Positions 16,834 to 28,120 of a stretch of 55,238 nucleotides of DNA are shown piece by piece. A model generated the notes under the pieces. It was given only the letters and a program-made list of their open reading frames with translations, did not search any database and had not been told where the DNA came from. The DNA is taken from positions 1-55,238 of the forward strand of contig CAMAVB010000015.1 in NCBI GenBank assembly GCA_945861465.1. Reading direction: 5' to 3'. How positions within the stretch are numbered: position 1 is the first letter of the stretch; each line of letters begins with the position of its first letter. A program made the position numbers and the translations under genes. The stretch is from Candidatus Kuenenia stuttgartensis (lineage in GTDB: Bacteria > Planctomycetota > Planctomycetia > Planctomycetales > Planctomycetaceae).

Positions 16834-19224
16834 GTGGCTCGACGGAAATCTTCCAATCGACAAGGTAGTGTACTCTTTGACGAAAACGCGGCACCGGACG
16901 CGAACGTGCAGTTTGTGCCGATCAGCGAAGAGACCCGCCGACGCTACCTCAACTACGCACTCTCGGTCATCACATCCCGCGCGCTGCCGGATGTGCGTGA
17001 CGGCCTGAAGCCGGTTCAACGCCGCATTCTGTATGTGATGTACGATCGTCTGCGACTCACGGCTGATGGCAAGACGCGAAAATGCGCCAAGATCTGCGGG
17101 GATACGACAGGTTCGTTCCATCCTCATGGCGACATCGCCGTCTATGAAGCCCTGGCTCGCATGGCACAGGATTTTACGCTCCGCTATCCGCTGGTCATCG
17201 GACAGGGCAACTTCGGTTCGATCATGGGGCTGCGAGCGGCAGCTTCTCGATACACCGAGGCCAAGGTGTCGCGACTTGCCGAAAACCTGATGACGGAGTT
17301 GAGGTTTCAGACGGTCGATATGCGCCCGACTTACGACGCCGCAGACGAAGAACCCGTGGTCGTGCCCGCGCGTTACCCGGCGCTGCTGGTGAATGGTTCA
17401 TCCGGCATCGCAGTCGGGATGGCGACCAACATGCCACCGCACAATCTGGGTGAAGTGATCAAGGCGAGCGTGCATCTGATCGAGAATCCTGATGCTTCGG
17501 TCGCGCAGTTGATGCGCTACGTCAAGGGTCCCGACTTTCCGCTCGGTGGTCGCATCATGACCGATCGCGCGGCATTGAAGGACATGTACGAAACCGGACG
17601 TGGCTCGATCAAGGTTCGCGGCGAATGGCGATATGATCTGCAGGGAAAGAAGCAGGACCCGAGCCGGATCATCATCTATTCGATTCCGTACGGAGCGACA
17701 ACCGGCCCGCTGATGGCCGAAATTGGCGAACTGATTGCCGCCCGCAAACTGCCTCAACTGGAAGGCGTGAACGATGAGACCAACGAAGAAAACGGTCTCC
17801 GGATCGCCGTCGATCTGAAATCCGGAGCGGACTCAGCCGCCGTCATGGCGTACCTTTTTAAGCACACTTCGCTGGAACAGAATTTCGGCTACAACGCGAC
17901 GTGCCTGGTCCCCGCCGATCGTGGTTCTACCGTGCCGCGTGTTCTGAATCTCAAGGAACTCCTGCAGCACTTTCTGGATTTCCGTTACGAAACTGTGCGC
18001 CGACGGCTGGAATACCAGCTCGCTCAGCTTCGCAAGCGCATTCATATTCTGGAAGGCTTTGCGATTGTTTTCGACGGGCTCGATCGAGCTCTCAAAATCA
18101 TTCGTGCAAGCGACGGGAAGAAGGACGCCGCCAAACGTCTGATGGCCGAGTTTCCCCTGGATGAAGTTCAGACCGACGCGATTCTGGAATTGCAGTTGTA
18201 CCGCCTTTCGAAGCTGGAAATCGGTCAGATTCGCGAAGAGTTGGCGGCGAAGAAAGCCGAAGCCGCCGCGCTGGAAGCGATCCTGAAATCAAAGACGAAA
18301 ATGTGGAAGCTGATCACGACGGAACTGGAACAGGTTGCGGCGGACTTCGCTGACAGCCGACGCAGCGAGCTTGGTTCGGCGGAAGAGATTGTGGAATACG
18401 ATCCGCAGGCTTACATCGTCAAAGAGAACACAAATGTCGTTGTGACGAAAGATGGCTGGATCAAACGTGTCGGCCACATGAGCAGTGTATCGAAGACGCG
18501 TGTTCGCGAAGGGGATTCGGTGCTGACCGTGGTTCCCGGCAGCACGCTCGATCATGTGGTGTTCTTCTGTAACGATGGCATCGCATATACGCTGCCGATC
18601 GATCAGTTACCGGTGTCATCAGGGTACGGAGAACCACTGGCCAAGCGCGCGAAAATGAAGGACGGCGTCAGCGTCATCAACGCGCTGACGACCGATGCGC
18701 GTTTTGTCACGAGTCTGGACGAAGTCGGCGATGGTGTCGGGCTGACCCTGTTAATCGCCACGAAAGCCGGACAGGTCATGCGTCTGCCGTTGGAAGCGTT
18801 TCGTACGCCTTCGACAAAATCAGGACGCAAGTTCTGTCGGCTGGGGAAAACCGATCAGGTCGCCTATGTGGAGCTCGTCCGCGATGCAGAGACTATGTTT
18901 ATGGCTTCAAAGAAAGCCCGCATTCTGCATTTCGCCATTGAGGATGTGCCGGTGCTCGGCAATGCCGGGAAAGGCGTGCGTGGCATCAAGCTGGAGGCAG
19001 GTGACGAACTGCTCGGCGTCGTCCAGCTGTCACGTCCCAGCGATGCACTTCGAGTCCGCAACGACAACGACAGTGTGCTGAGTTTCGGTCAGACAAAGTA
19101 CCAGGTCACATCCCGAGGTGGTCGCGGAGTAAAAACCAGCTCGCGCACCGGTTTTATGGAACTCATTCAACCCGACATTCAACTGATTGACTGGAGCGAA
19201 CTTGGTGGTGTCGGGGAGGGCTGA
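16834..19224 (+). CDS. gyrA/parC: Type IIA DNA topoisomerase subunit A (GyrA/ParC family)
   Basis: 796 residues: the DNA-cleaving subunit. The breakage-reunion domain shows [25 protein letters not shown] and [24 protein letters not shown], with catalytic Tyr140 in ASRYTE. A coiled coil follows ([20 protein letters not shown] ... [19 protein letters not shown]). The C-terminal beta-pinwheel runs from about residue 510 and has a gyrA-box-like SRGGRGVK late in it. Ile101 occupies the place of E. coli GyrA Ser83, and the segment before the Tyr ([15 protein letters not shown]) lacks acidic residues usual there. The start is the GTG at 16834. The B subunit follows on the same strand after a 378-base gap. 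Gyrase and topoisomerase IV cannot be told apart with certainty. Confidence 0.95.
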   Translation: MARRKSSNRQGSVLFDENAAPDANVQFVPISEETRRRYLNYALSVITSRALPDVRDGLKPVQRRILYVMYDRLRLTADGKTRKCAKICGDTTGSFHPHGDIAVYEALARMAQDFTLRYPLVIGQGNFGSIMGLRAAASRYTEAKVSRLAENLMTELRFQTVDMRPTYDAADEEPVVVPARYPALLVNGSSGIAVGMATNMPPHNLGEVIKASVHLIENPDASVAQLMRYVKGPDFPLGGRIMTDRAALKDMYETGRGSIKVRGEWRYDLQGKKQDPSRIIIYSIPYGATTGPLMAEIGELIAARKLPQLEGVNDETNEENGLRIAVDLKSGADSAAVMAYLFKHTSLEQNFGYNATCLVPADRGSTVPRVLNLKELLQHFLDFRYETVRRRLEYQLAQLRKRIHILEGFAIVFDGLDRALKIIRASDGKKDAAKRLMAEFPLDEVQTDAILELQLYRLSKLEIGQIREELAAKKAEAAALEAILKSKTKMWKLITTELEQVAADFADSRRSELGSAEEIVEYDPQAYIVKENTNVVVTKDGWIKRVGHMSSVSKTRVREGDSVLTVVPGSTLDHVVFFCNDGIAYTLPIDQLPVSSGYGEPLAKRAKMKDGVSVINALTTDARFVTSLDEVGDGVGLTLLIATKAGQVMRLPLEAFRTPSTKSGRKFCRLGKTDQVAYVELVRDAETMFMASKKARILHFAIEDVPVLGNAGKGVRGIKLEAGDELLGVVQLSRPSDALRVRNDNDSVLSFGQTKYQVTSRGGRGVKTSSRTGFMELIQPDIQLIDWSELGGVGEG

Positions 19225-19602
19225 TGCGTGCCTGGGCAAATGGCGGGGGGCCTGGTGTGTTTTAGAAATCCGGCTTTTGAAGTTCCGCGATACTGTCCCT
19301 TCTCCCCCTGGCAAAGCGGAGAAGGTGGCCGACAGGCCGGATGAGGGGGCATTTTGAAAAATGCCGCGTGCGAAAAAAGCCCCCTCACCCTGCCCTCTCC
19401 CCCAAATCGTTTGCGGCGACGCGGCTGTGTAACCGGAGTGTGCAGACTCGCAAACGATTTGGGGGAGAGGGAACAAGATAATGCCGACCAACCAGAAATG
19501 TGTAACTTCAAAAGGCATGGCCCTGAGCTTTCCCATTTTGTGCCTTTGGCACGGAATAACTCGCCGTGCGAAACAGACAATAGATTTTAGGAACTCTCAT
19601 TC
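19225..19602. other. Spacer between topoisomerase A and B genes, with repeats
   Basis: 378 bases without a gene. It contains a C/T-rich block (CCCTTCTCCCCCTGGC), a GAGGGGGC / GCCCCCTC pair enclosing a small hairpin (19343-19388), and the perfect inverted repeat at 19393-19471. Such a spacer is unusual between co-functional subunit genes. Confidence 0.7.
19393..19471. repeat. Perfect 23-bp inverted repeat
   Basis: Arms 19393-19415 and 19449-19471 are exact inverted copies (left arm starts CCCTCTCCCCCAAATCG) around a 33-base loop. The CCCCTCACCCTGCCCTCTCC lead-in is shared with the element at 5418-5519. Confidence 0.85.
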
Positions 19603-21528
<1,926 letters not shown>

Positions 21529-21927
21529 TCGCCGTAACGCATGGCTCCTTAACTGATTCGGTATGTTCGTTTAACGGCGAGCCGCAGGCGTAGGCGCAGG
21601 CGTAGGCGAAACTTTGTAACGACGCCTGCGGCTTTGCCGTTAAACGATTAAAACGACAGTCCCCAAGCCGCAATGGTGGCCAGGTTGCTGATTCCGAGTG
21701 ATGACTGGTGATGATCAACGCTCGACGGAGACAAGCTCCGCCGGGGCGTAAATTGGGTAGCGGGCGAAGCCGCACCAAGTTTTACCAATGTGTCACCCAC
21801 ACCACGCTTGCAGCAGACCCTACGCATCGATAAAACTCAAGGTTGACCGAGATTGAGTCCGTGATGAGAGCTTTGTTCGCGGCTACGGGTGTGATAAGTA
21901 TTTAAGTTGGGCTAATTTGAGTCACAG
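21529..21927. other. Intergenic region after topoisomerase B
   Basis: 399 bases holding the second inverted-repeat copy and a G/C-rich block (GACGGAGACAAGCTCCGCC and GGTAGCGGGCGAAGCCGC) that looks repetitive. It marks the left edge of the accessory cassette. No supported gene. Confidence 0.6.
21568..21646. repeat. Inverted repeat CGTTTAACGG...GCCGCAGGCG, copy 2
   Basis: Arms 21568-21590 and 21623-21646 are inverted with one extra base, and match copy 1 at 16700-16764. The loop holds short GTAGGCGCAGGC tandem repeats. It starts 39 bases after the topoisomerase B stop and may act as a transcript end. Confidence 0.85.
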
Positions 21928-22743
21928 ATGGAACTTCAACTCGTCGAATTGCATTTCTCGCAATTGCCTCGCTGCGACTACGCAGCAATTAAGGCTCGTG
22001 CGGAGGCTATCCTCGGGGACGAACTTGATGCGCAGAATACAAAAAAAGCCACCGATGCTTTCTTGTTATTCCACAAGAATCATCTTGTCAAATACACGGA
22101 TGCCGAGGTTCCAGCGCAGACAGCTATTCTCGCTGCCCACAAGCCGATCGACATTAGGCGCTATGAGGGCGATATTCAGCAGTCGTGGGGTTTCCGTGAT
22201 TGCGAACCAACGCTCAGCCAATCGCGTCACACGCTATTGGTCACCGAAATGATGGCCAGGCTACTTTCACCGACTGAGCGAGTTCGGCTATTTCACGGAG
22301 TATTGCAAGCCGTAATCGAAACCACACTGCCAGACGCCTTGGTATTCAAGCACTCACAACAAGTCGTCCAGCCAAAAGCGTACCTCGCTGCGGCTTCGGA
22401 CGCCCCGATTGTGCGCCCCGGGGCATTGAATGTTCGGTTCTTCAACATTTCCAACACCGTTGGCGACATGCTGATGGATACTCGCGGGCTCCATGAAGTC
22501 GGCCTTCACGATCTTCAATGTCATTTCCGCGAACTCGAACCCGACGATGTCAGCGGAGTGCTGTACAACACAGCTGTTTACATTTTCGAGAACGGAGCAG
22601 TCATCGAAGCCGGAAATACAATTGCGGGCGTGGGGCCGAACTCCAAATGGGAGTGCCAATTTGAAGACTCCTTGATCGAGCCGACGCGTGAGTTGCTCGA
22701 CCTAAATCCGGGGTTCCCGTTTACGGCAGGAAGCCGCAAATAA
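21928..22743 (+). CDS. DUF4261-like protein
   Basis: 271 residues from the ATG at 21928. The C-terminal 90 residues (MLMDTRGLHEVGLHDLQCHF, then LYNTAVYIFENGAVIEAGNT, then WECQFEDSLIEPTRELLDL) fit the DUF4261 pattern: a conserved T-x-GL-x-x-x-GL-x-D-x-Q-x-x-F motif and a W-x-C/V-x-x-x-x-SL-x-x-P-x-R ending. DUF4261 proteins have no fixed biochemical role; some sit in toxin-immunity settings. No signal peptide or membrane helix. It is the first gene of a three-gene cassette between the topoisomerase B gene and its duplicated 3' end. The family call is from memory of the motif. Confidence 0.65.
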   Translation: MELQLVELHFSQLPRCDYAAIKARAEAILGDELDAQNTKKATDAFLLFHKNHLVKYTDAEVPAQTAILAAHKPIDIRRYEGDIQQSWGFRDCEPTLSQSRHTLLVTEMMARLLSPTERVRLFHGVLQAVIETTLPDALVFKHSQQVVQPKAYLAAASDAPIVRPGALNVRFFNISNTVGDMLMDTRGLHEVGLHDLQCHFRELEPDDVSGVLYNTAVYIFENGAVIEAGNTIAGVGPNSKWECQFEDSLIEPTRELLDLNPGFPFTAGSRK

Positions 22744-22875
22744 GGCCCAAAACGACGGTCAACCCGAGCGACGGCATCGAGCGGATTCTAAAATCAAAGG
22801 TCTGTGGCCGCAGCCGGGCTACCTTAGTCGTTCGGCCAGGTTGGGCAGCATAATGAGTGGCGAGAGTGATGTAAG

Positions 22876-23145
22876 ATGCCTGAACTGAGCCGGTTTTTCG
22901 GTATAATAATTCGAATGTACATGGAGGCAGGAGATCCGCACCATTTGCCACACTTCCACGCCTACTACCAAGACGAGGTTGCGGTGATCGGATTGAACCC
23001 TGTGGACCTGATCGCGGGCTCGTTGCCTCGTCGGCAACGCCGACTGGTAGAAGCGTGGGCAGAGCTGCATCAGGAGGAGCTTGTAACCGACTGGGCACGA
23101 TTGCAGGCAGGTCAAGTTCCGCTACCGATTGCGCCGCTGGAGTAA
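22876..23145 (+). CDS. DUF4160 protein
   Basis: 89 residues matching the DUF4160 pattern: MPELSRFFGIIIRMYMEAGD, then HHLPHFHAYYQDE with the conserved P-H-F-H-A-x-Y, then GSLPRRQRRLVEAWAELHQE. The family is small, cytoplasmic and of unknown function. It is often encoded next to DUF2442, as here (6 bases between the genes), a pairing that has led to toxin-antitoxin-like proposals. No SD stronger than GAG at 22859-22865 was seen. Confidence 0.88.
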   Translation: MPELSRFFGIIIRMYMEAGDPHHLPHFHAYYQDEVAVIGLNPVDLIAGSLPRRQRRLVEAWAELHQEELVTDWARLQAGQVPLPIAPLE

Positions 23146-23151
23146 ACGAAC

Positions 23152-23499
23152 ATGACTCATCTCATTTGTCGCGTACACGATTTTCAGATAGTGGGGCGTC
23201 ACACGCTTTACATCGTGTTCGACGATGGAAGCGACCGAACTATTGACTTCGGACCTGTACTCGGAGGAGAACTATTTGGACCCTTGCAGGATTTAAGTCT
23301 TTTCGATCAGGTGAGAGTAGACCCTGAGGTGCATACCTTGGTTTGGCCAAACGGCGCGGATTTTGATCCGGCGACGTTACACGACTGGCCGAGGCACGCG
23401 GACGCATTGGCTCGACAAGCACGGAGTTGGAATCCGGCACCGGCTATACTCGACCGCCTCGATGCCACGACGAATGCCCAAACAATCGAAAGACAGTAA
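23152..23499 (+). CDS. DUF2442 protein
   Basis: 115 residues. The first 80 match DUF2442: YIVFDDGSDRTIDFGPVLGG, LFGPLQDLSLFDQVRVDPEV and TLVWPNGADFDPATLHDW, the classic W-P-N-G-x-D-x-x-P-x-x-L-H/Y ending. The tail (ARQARSWNPAPAILDRL) is extra. The gene is 6 bases after the DUF4160 gene and should be co-translated with it. Function is unknown; the fold is known from NE0471-like proteins and is sometimes linked to DNA-binding antitoxins. Confidence 0.9.
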   Translation: MTHLICRVHDFQIVGRHTLYIVFDDGSDRTIDFGPVLGGELFGPLQDLSLFDQVRVDPEVHTLVWPNGADFDPATLHDWPRHADALARQARSWNPAPAILDRLDATTNAQTIERQ

Positions 23500-23760
23500 T
23501 TTTCCTGCCCCAAATCTTCCTGCCCTCTGCCCACGGCCTCCTGCCTCCATGGCACCGCTACTGGCCGTTCTGCGTCTTCTCAAGGCGTCACGCACAGCAC
23601 ACTTGCAACGTCTGTGCGTTTCTCTGTCTTTTCACTTCGGTTATCACGCTGATTGGTATTATGCTTCGCGGACGGAGACTACAGATTTATTCAGCATTGT
23701 TGTGCGTTGCATCGTTCCTTGTAATTTGCGTGGTTTTGTAGCATCCTGATATCATCAAGT
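23500..23760. other. Right edge of the accessory cassette, repeat-like
   Basis: The start carries two TTCCTGCCC units separated by CAAATC, a motif I recognise as a dispersed bacterial repeat. The rest has no supported gene. Together with the remnant that follows, the gene-free stretch is 358 bases. Confidence 0.5.
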
Positions 23761-23852
23761 CAGCTGGCTAGAAGCCGCAGCGTACTTTACGTTCCATCAA
23801 CTTCTCGGCAAAGACGCCAGCAAGCGATACCGGATCACCATGGAAGACTAAC
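23761..23852 (+). pseudogene. Duplicated 3' remnant of the topoisomerase B gene
   Basis: Bases 23789-23848 align without gaps to 21439-21498 of the topoisomerase B gene with 6 differences in 60. In frame it reads TFHQLLGKDASKRYRITMED then TAA; the intact gene has TFHQLLGKDASERYRIIMED followed by nine more residues. Four of the six differences are silent. Weaker similarity extends left to CAGCTGG at 23761. It ends 5 bases before the start of the enolase-superfamily gene, so the ancestral order was probably topoisomerase B followed directly by that gene. Confidence 0.88.
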
Positions 23853-23857
23853 GCAGA

Positions 23858-25015
23858 ATGAAGATCTCACATCTTGAAGTGTTTGTCATCGGGGACGGTC
23901 CAGAGATTGATCCCGACAAAGGAGGCGTCGAACCCCTGGCGTGCATTCGAATACATTCGGATCAGGGCGTGGTCGGGCTGTCGGAAGTTTTCAGGGTTCC
24001 GCCAGGAGTCGTCCAGGCAACTGTCGGCAATCGACAAACTCACTTCGGACGCCTTTTGATCGGTCAGGAGATCACTCATCCGGAACGGCTCTGGCAACAC
24101 ATGTGGGATGCGTTCATGCATACCAATCGGCGCGGCTGGGAAATCATGATCCTTGGCGCGCTGGATGTCGCGATCTGGGATATTTATGGGCAGATGCTGA
24201 ATGAACCTGTCTGGAAGCTGCTCGGCGGTGCTCAGCGTGGGCCGTTTCAGTCGACGGTTGGCAGCACCGTAGAAGTCGTTCCGTACTGCACACTGGTTTC
24301 CGATGTCTGGGGCGGTGAGCCGATGTTCTCGCAGCAGGTGTCGCGCGCGGAAACGCTGGCATCGCTGGGCTACCGCGCTTTCAAGGTCGAGCCCATGATG
24401 TCAACGCCTGAGGATGTTGTTGAGATGGCACGACGATGTCGCAGGGCCATCGGTGACAAACTGACTCTAATGGTCGATGTCGGTTACTTGTTCAATGATG
24501 TTCCGACGGCGCTTCGAGTCTGCCGTCAGCTGGAAGATCAGAACATCTATTTCTTCGAGACGCCGTTTCCGGTCGATACACCCGAGCCTTATGCAAAACT
24601 GGCGGCCAAGACATCGATTCCGCTCGCAATGGGGGAGCACGGCGTCACGCGCTGGGAGTTTATCGACATGATGGACCGAGGCGGTGTGACAGTGGTTCAA
24701 CCCTACATGACGACCTGTGGCGGACTTACCGAGGCAAAGCGAATCGTGGAACTGGCTGCGCCACGCGGGGTTCTGGTATGTCCCGGCAACTGGTCAACTC
24801 AGATTCTGGGAGCAGCGTCCGTTCACCTGGCAGCCTGGTCACCGATCACACCGTTTATTGAGTTTGCACCGGCCGAGGTCTTCGAATCTCCGCTTCGCCG
24901 CGAACTGCAGAACGCCGGATTTCCTGTCAGAAACGGAGCTTTCGCGCTTCCGGAACGACCGGGCATCGGATACCAATTGCCTGCGGAGATCGTGCAGGCT
25001 TTTCGGATTCGCTAA
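23858..25015 (+). CDS. Enolase-superfamily enzyme (mandelate racemase/muconate lactonizing group)
   Basis: 385 residues with the N-terminal capping domain (SDQGVVGLSEVFRVPPGVVQ) and a TIM-barrel. GALDVAIWDIYGQML begins the barrel. The putative catalytic Lys is in YRAFKVEPMM. The Mg ligands are Asp in LMVDVGYLF, Glu in YFFETPFPV and Glu in AMGEHGVTRW. The usual late His base is replaced: the strand reads VCPGNWSTQIL. These enzymes abstract the alpha-proton of sugar acids, typically as dehydratases or epimerases. The next gene is an MFS transporter of the organic-anion type, which supports sugar-acid use. The substrate cannot be read from the sequence. Confidence 0.9.
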   Translation: MKISHLEVFVIGDGPEIDPDKGGVEPLACIRIHSDQGVVGLSEVFRVPPGVVQATVGNRQTHFGRLLIGQEITHPERLWQHMWDAFMHTNRRGWEIMILGALDVAIWDIYGQMLNEPVWKLLGGAQRGPFQSTVGSTVEVVPYCTLVSDVWGGEPMFSQQVSRAETLASLGYRAFKVEPMMSTPEDVVEMARRCRRAIGDKLTLMVDVGYLFNDVPTALRVCRQLEDQNIYFFETPFPVDTPEPYAKLAAKTSIPLAMGEHGVTRWEFIDMMDRGGVTVVQPYMTTCGGLTEAKRIVELAAPRGVLVCPGNWSTQILGAASVHLAAWSPITPFIEFAPAEVFESPLRRELQNAGFPVRNGAFALPERPGIGYQLPAEIVQAFRIR

Positions 25016-25091
25016 TGCGGCGTCAGGATTTAACTCCGTTACAAGAATTTGTAGGCTGGTCTTGCCGAGACAACATGAAGGTATTGAACGC

Positions 25092-26441
25092 ATGACCCAA
25101 CAAGACAACCCGTATGCTGCTCCTGAAACTGGCGAGAGTCCGGCAGGAGCGGGGCAGTCACCACAGCCAACCAACATTCGCTGGCTGATCGTTGCCATGT
25201 TGATGGGCTTTACGTTTCTCGGACACTTCAATCGTGTCGGCATCACGGTCGCTGCCAAAGCGTTTTTTATCGGACCGGGGTTGCTGACAGAAGTTCAGAT
25301 GGGGCAGGTGTACTCGGCATTCCTGTGGATATATACATTGTGCATGCTGCCAGGCGGATGGGTGATTGACTGGATCGGTCCCAGACGGGCGCTGACCGCG
25401 ATGGGGCTGGGTATGGGACTCTGTGTTGTGCTGACCGGCGCACTTGGAGAACTGGGACTGCCGATCGCCTCTTTACTCATCCCACTGATTTTCGTGCGAG
25501 GCATAGCCGGATTCTTCAGCACTCCACTCCACCCAGGTGCCGCGCGCAGTGTTTCACTGTGGCTGCCGTTGACAAGTCGTTCGACGGCCAACGGTTTGGT
25601 GACAGCCGGTGCCCTGATTGGGATTGCAGTGACGGCTCCAGGATTCGGCTGGCTCATGGATCGGTTCGATTGGTCGTCGGCCTTCATGATCTCCGGCGGC
25701 GCGCTGATGGCATTCTCGGTCTTGTGGTTTTTTCTCGCCACCGATGATGCGATCGGACATCCGCGAACCAACGCTGCCGAAAAGAAACTGGTTGCGTTGC
25801 ACAGCGTGCCTTCGTCCGGCACAAAAGCGTCCATAGGCGACTTTGTGTCGATGTTTCGAAATCGCGGACTGTTGGTGCTGGCATCCAGTTATGCGGCCTA
25901 CAGCTACTTCCAGTATTTGTTCTTTTATTGGATCGATTTCTACTTCGGCAAGGAACTGAAGCTGCCGGACGGTGAGAGTCGTCGAGCGACATTCATTGTG
26001 ATGATTGCGATGGCGGTCGGGATGGCGATGGGCGGTCTTCTGACGGATCGGCTCAGTCGTCGATTTGGAATGCGTGTGAGCTGTCGGAGTATCGCGATCT
26101 CTGGCATGCTCCTGAGTGCTGTGTTTGCGTGGTTCGGAGTGGCGGCGAAAGATCCGAATACTGTGATCCTGCTGTTTTCCCTGGCGCTGGGAGCTCTTGG
26201 GATGTGCGAAGGAATTTTCTGGACGACTGCTCCGGCATTGGAACCCGCAAAGGGCGGGCTTGCCGGCGCATTCCTGAATACCATCGGCAATGCGGGCGGA
26301 AGTCTGGCCCCGATCTGCACCCCCTGGATCGGGACGCATTACGGCTGGCCAGCTGCGATTGGCGCAGCGTGCTGCACCAGTGTGACCGGGGCGATCCTGT
26401 GGCTCTGGATTGACGCCGGAGCGAAAAGTAAGGTGCGCTGA
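25092..26441 (+). CDS. MFS transporter (anion:cation symporter-like)
   Basis: About 449 residues with twelve predicted membrane helices. Family landmarks include the first helix with NRVGITVAAK, the loop WVIDWIGPRRAL (motif A-like, D-x-x-G-x-R-R), HPGAARSVSLWLPLTSRSTAN between helices 4 and 5, and the second-half loop LLTDRLSRRFGMR. The layout and motifs fit the ACS group that imports sugar acids and similar anions. The frame is open from 24717, overlapping the previous gene, but the ATG at 25092 with GAAGG upstream is the natural start. It probably supplies the substrate of the enolase-superfamily enzyme 76 bases upstream. Confidence 0.9.
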   Translation: MTQQDNPYAAPETGESPAGAGQSPQPTNIRWLIVAMLMGFTFLGHFNRVGITVAAKAFFIGPGLLTEVQMGQVYSAFLWIYTLCMLPGGWVIDWIGPRRALTAMGLGMGLCVVLTGALGELGLPIASLLIPLIFVRGIAGFFSTPLHPGAARSVSLWLPLTSRSTANGLVTAGALIGIAVTAPGFGWLMDRFDWSSAFMISGGALMAFSVLWFFLATDDAIGHPRTNAAEKKLVALHSVPSSGTKASIGDFVSMFRNRGLLVLASSYAAYSYFQYLFFYWIDFYFGKELKLPDGESRRATFIVMIAMAVGMAMGGLLTDRLSRRFGMRVSCRSIAISGMLLSAVFAWFGVAAKDPNTVILLFSLALGALGMCEGIFWTTAPALEPAKGGLAGAFLNTIGNAGGSLAPICTPWIGTHYGWPAAIGAACCTSVTGAILWLWIDAGAKSKVR

Positions 26442-26605
26442 ATTCAAATCGTTTCCCGTAGTTCCCCAGAAGTGGTGCAGGTACGCGATCGACACGGCTT
26501 CATGCACTGCCTGGCTTGACGACCAGCGTTTTTTGTTCAGCCGCCAGGCGGGTAGCTCGATGCCAGCGTTTTCAAATTCGTACAACTTTTCAGGACCCGC
26601 ACGAG

Positions 26606-28060
26606 CTACTTCTTTGCCGGTGAATGAGCCGTACTGAACAGAAAAGAGTAGTCTGACGCCAGCGGAGTTCCCTCTGTGCTGGTGCCGGAGCGGGAAACTT
26701 TCAACATCAGGCTGCCTGTGTTGACCGAGGCGATCGGAGCCCCCTGATGGCAGTCCATGCAGTTTAACTTCGTCTGGAAATATGTTTCCAGTGTCGAGTT
26801 TGCGACGACCTGGTTAGCTCGTGGCGGTTGCGGATCGCCTGCTGGAAGAGGAGTTTTTGCGCCTTTGGTGATCGGGGCACTCGAATTCGGCCATAGCACA
26901 TTGACCAGCTGATAATTGAGAAAGACGGACTTTGGATTGGCGGCTCGAATGGAGTCCCATGTATTCCTGTTGAAGGCAGCGATGTCATTCGTTGTCGTGG
27001 TGCTGATCGGCTGCATCCGCACCACCTGAACCGGGTCCTCAAGATTACTCTTCCCCACCACCGGAGGCACGTTGATCGGACATTCTTTTGCAGAGTCCCA
27101 CTCCGGGTTGTAATACATGTAAGAATCTTTGAGATTCCTGTTCGCGATGTCCTGAGTGCTCGGGCAATTGTCCACGTGTTCAAAGGTCGCCCAGACAAAC
27201 TGCTGAGCCTTTTGTGTCTTATGGATGATGTGTAATCCCACGAGTCCGACGGTCACCCGTCTCGGATTCGTTGGTTTTCCTGTCCCCATGTCGGTGGGGT
27301 AAGAAACCCAGGCCTCGGACGTTTTATAGTTCTTCCACAGAGACGGATCGGGAAGTTCGATCCACGCGGCCTTGACCTCGATTGCTCCCACCTTGCCGTA
27401 GGTCGAAAACTTTGCTGAGCCATCGGGCAGGATGATTCCATTTGTCACCGCAAACGTCTGCTGCACGTCTGCGTCATAGAGTTTGTTCACGTTGATGTAG
27501 TTGAATTCGTCTTCGTTCATGCGTCGTTCATAGAGCGTGATGAGTTTATTCTGGGCTGTCAGCCATGTGTTACTGCCGGCTTGTTCGAATTCACTCAAAT
27601 CGAGCGTCACGCCCCGAGTGCCAAATTTTGATGTCCCCATCAACCCCTTGATTCCGTGTGGAGACGTCGACGTCAGTTCTAACTCGCTGTGGACATCAAA
27701 GTCTGCCGGCAAAGCTCGCTGCGCGCCCCATGGTTCCGGGGGCAGGGCGTCTTTGCGGAAAACTTCTGTGGATTCCTTGTAGCTCTCCCAGACAACGAAT
27801 CTCTTGTCGTCGGGCGTGCCGAATTGCGAGGGTTCAACTGACGGGTCCGGGTTCCCCGGCGACTTTGGGTCCGCGACCCAGTTCAATGCAATGAACTCCT
27901 GCCAGGCGAAGTTGTTGAAAGCATCCTGGCTGGTCATTAATGCATCGGCCGGCAGTATCGGATCGACAATCGGTGCGCCCTTCCACTGAGCCAGGCACGA
28001 CGAAGATGCCAGGATCAAAACTGGAATAATTCGAACGAAATGCAGACAGAAATGTTTCAT
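26606..28060 (-). CDS. Secreted protein with single C-terminal c-type heme site (module A, copy 1)
   Basis: 484 residues with a signal peptide (FVRIIPVLILASSSCLA). One heme-c site, CMDCH, lies at about residue 434, close to the C-terminus, inside LNCMDCHQGAP. The rest is not a classical cytochrome fold. It shows blocks shared with the gene at 30055-31413: WQEFIALNWVAD, VVWESYKESTEVF, GAIEVKAAWIELPDPS, and VGLHIIHKTQKAQQFVWATF followed by EHVDN. Both end in DYSFLF or DYSFLY. The two are paralogues; each follows a partner of the other family (module B). The likely role is extracytoplasmic electron transfer, inferred from the heme site and its neighbours. I do not recognise a named family. Confidence 0.85.
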   Translation of the reverse strand: MKHFCLHFVRIIPVLILASSSCLAQWKGAPIVDPILPADALMTSQDAFNNFAWQEFIALNWVADPKSPGNPDPSVEPSQFGTPDDKRFVVWESYKESTEVFRKDALPPEPWGAQRALPADFDVHSELELTSTSPHGIKGLMGTSKFGTRGVTLDLSEFEQAGSNTWLTAQNKLITLYERRMNEDEFNYINVNKLYDADVQQTFAVTNGIILPDGSAKFSTYGKVGAIEVKAAWIELPDPSLWKNYKTSEAWVSYPTDMGTGKPTNPRRVTVGLVGLHIIHKTQKAQQFVWATFEHVDNCPSTQDIANRNLKDSYMYYNPEWDSAKECPINVPPVVGKSNLEDPVQVVRMQPISTTTTNDIAAFNRNTWDSIRAANPKSVFLNYQLVNVLWPNSSAPITKGAKTPLPAGDPQPPRANQVVANSTLETYFQTKLNCMDCHQGAPIASVNTGSLMLKVSRSGTSTEGTPLASDYSFLFSTAHSPAKK

Positions 28061-28120
28061 GGGAGTGCTCTGGCGTGAAGATGTTGGTGAAAGTGCTGCT
28101 GCGGCAGCTTCGTCGTATTC

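Noticed and set aside
19540-19575. TTGGCACG near 19547 as a sigma-54 promoter
   Set aside because: The -24-like element lacks a GC at the required -12 spacing.
24717-25091. N-terminal extension of the MFS transporter frame
   Set aside because: It overlaps the 3' end of the enolase-superfamily gene and lacks conservation; the ATG at 25092 has a ribosome site and begins the natural N-terminus.
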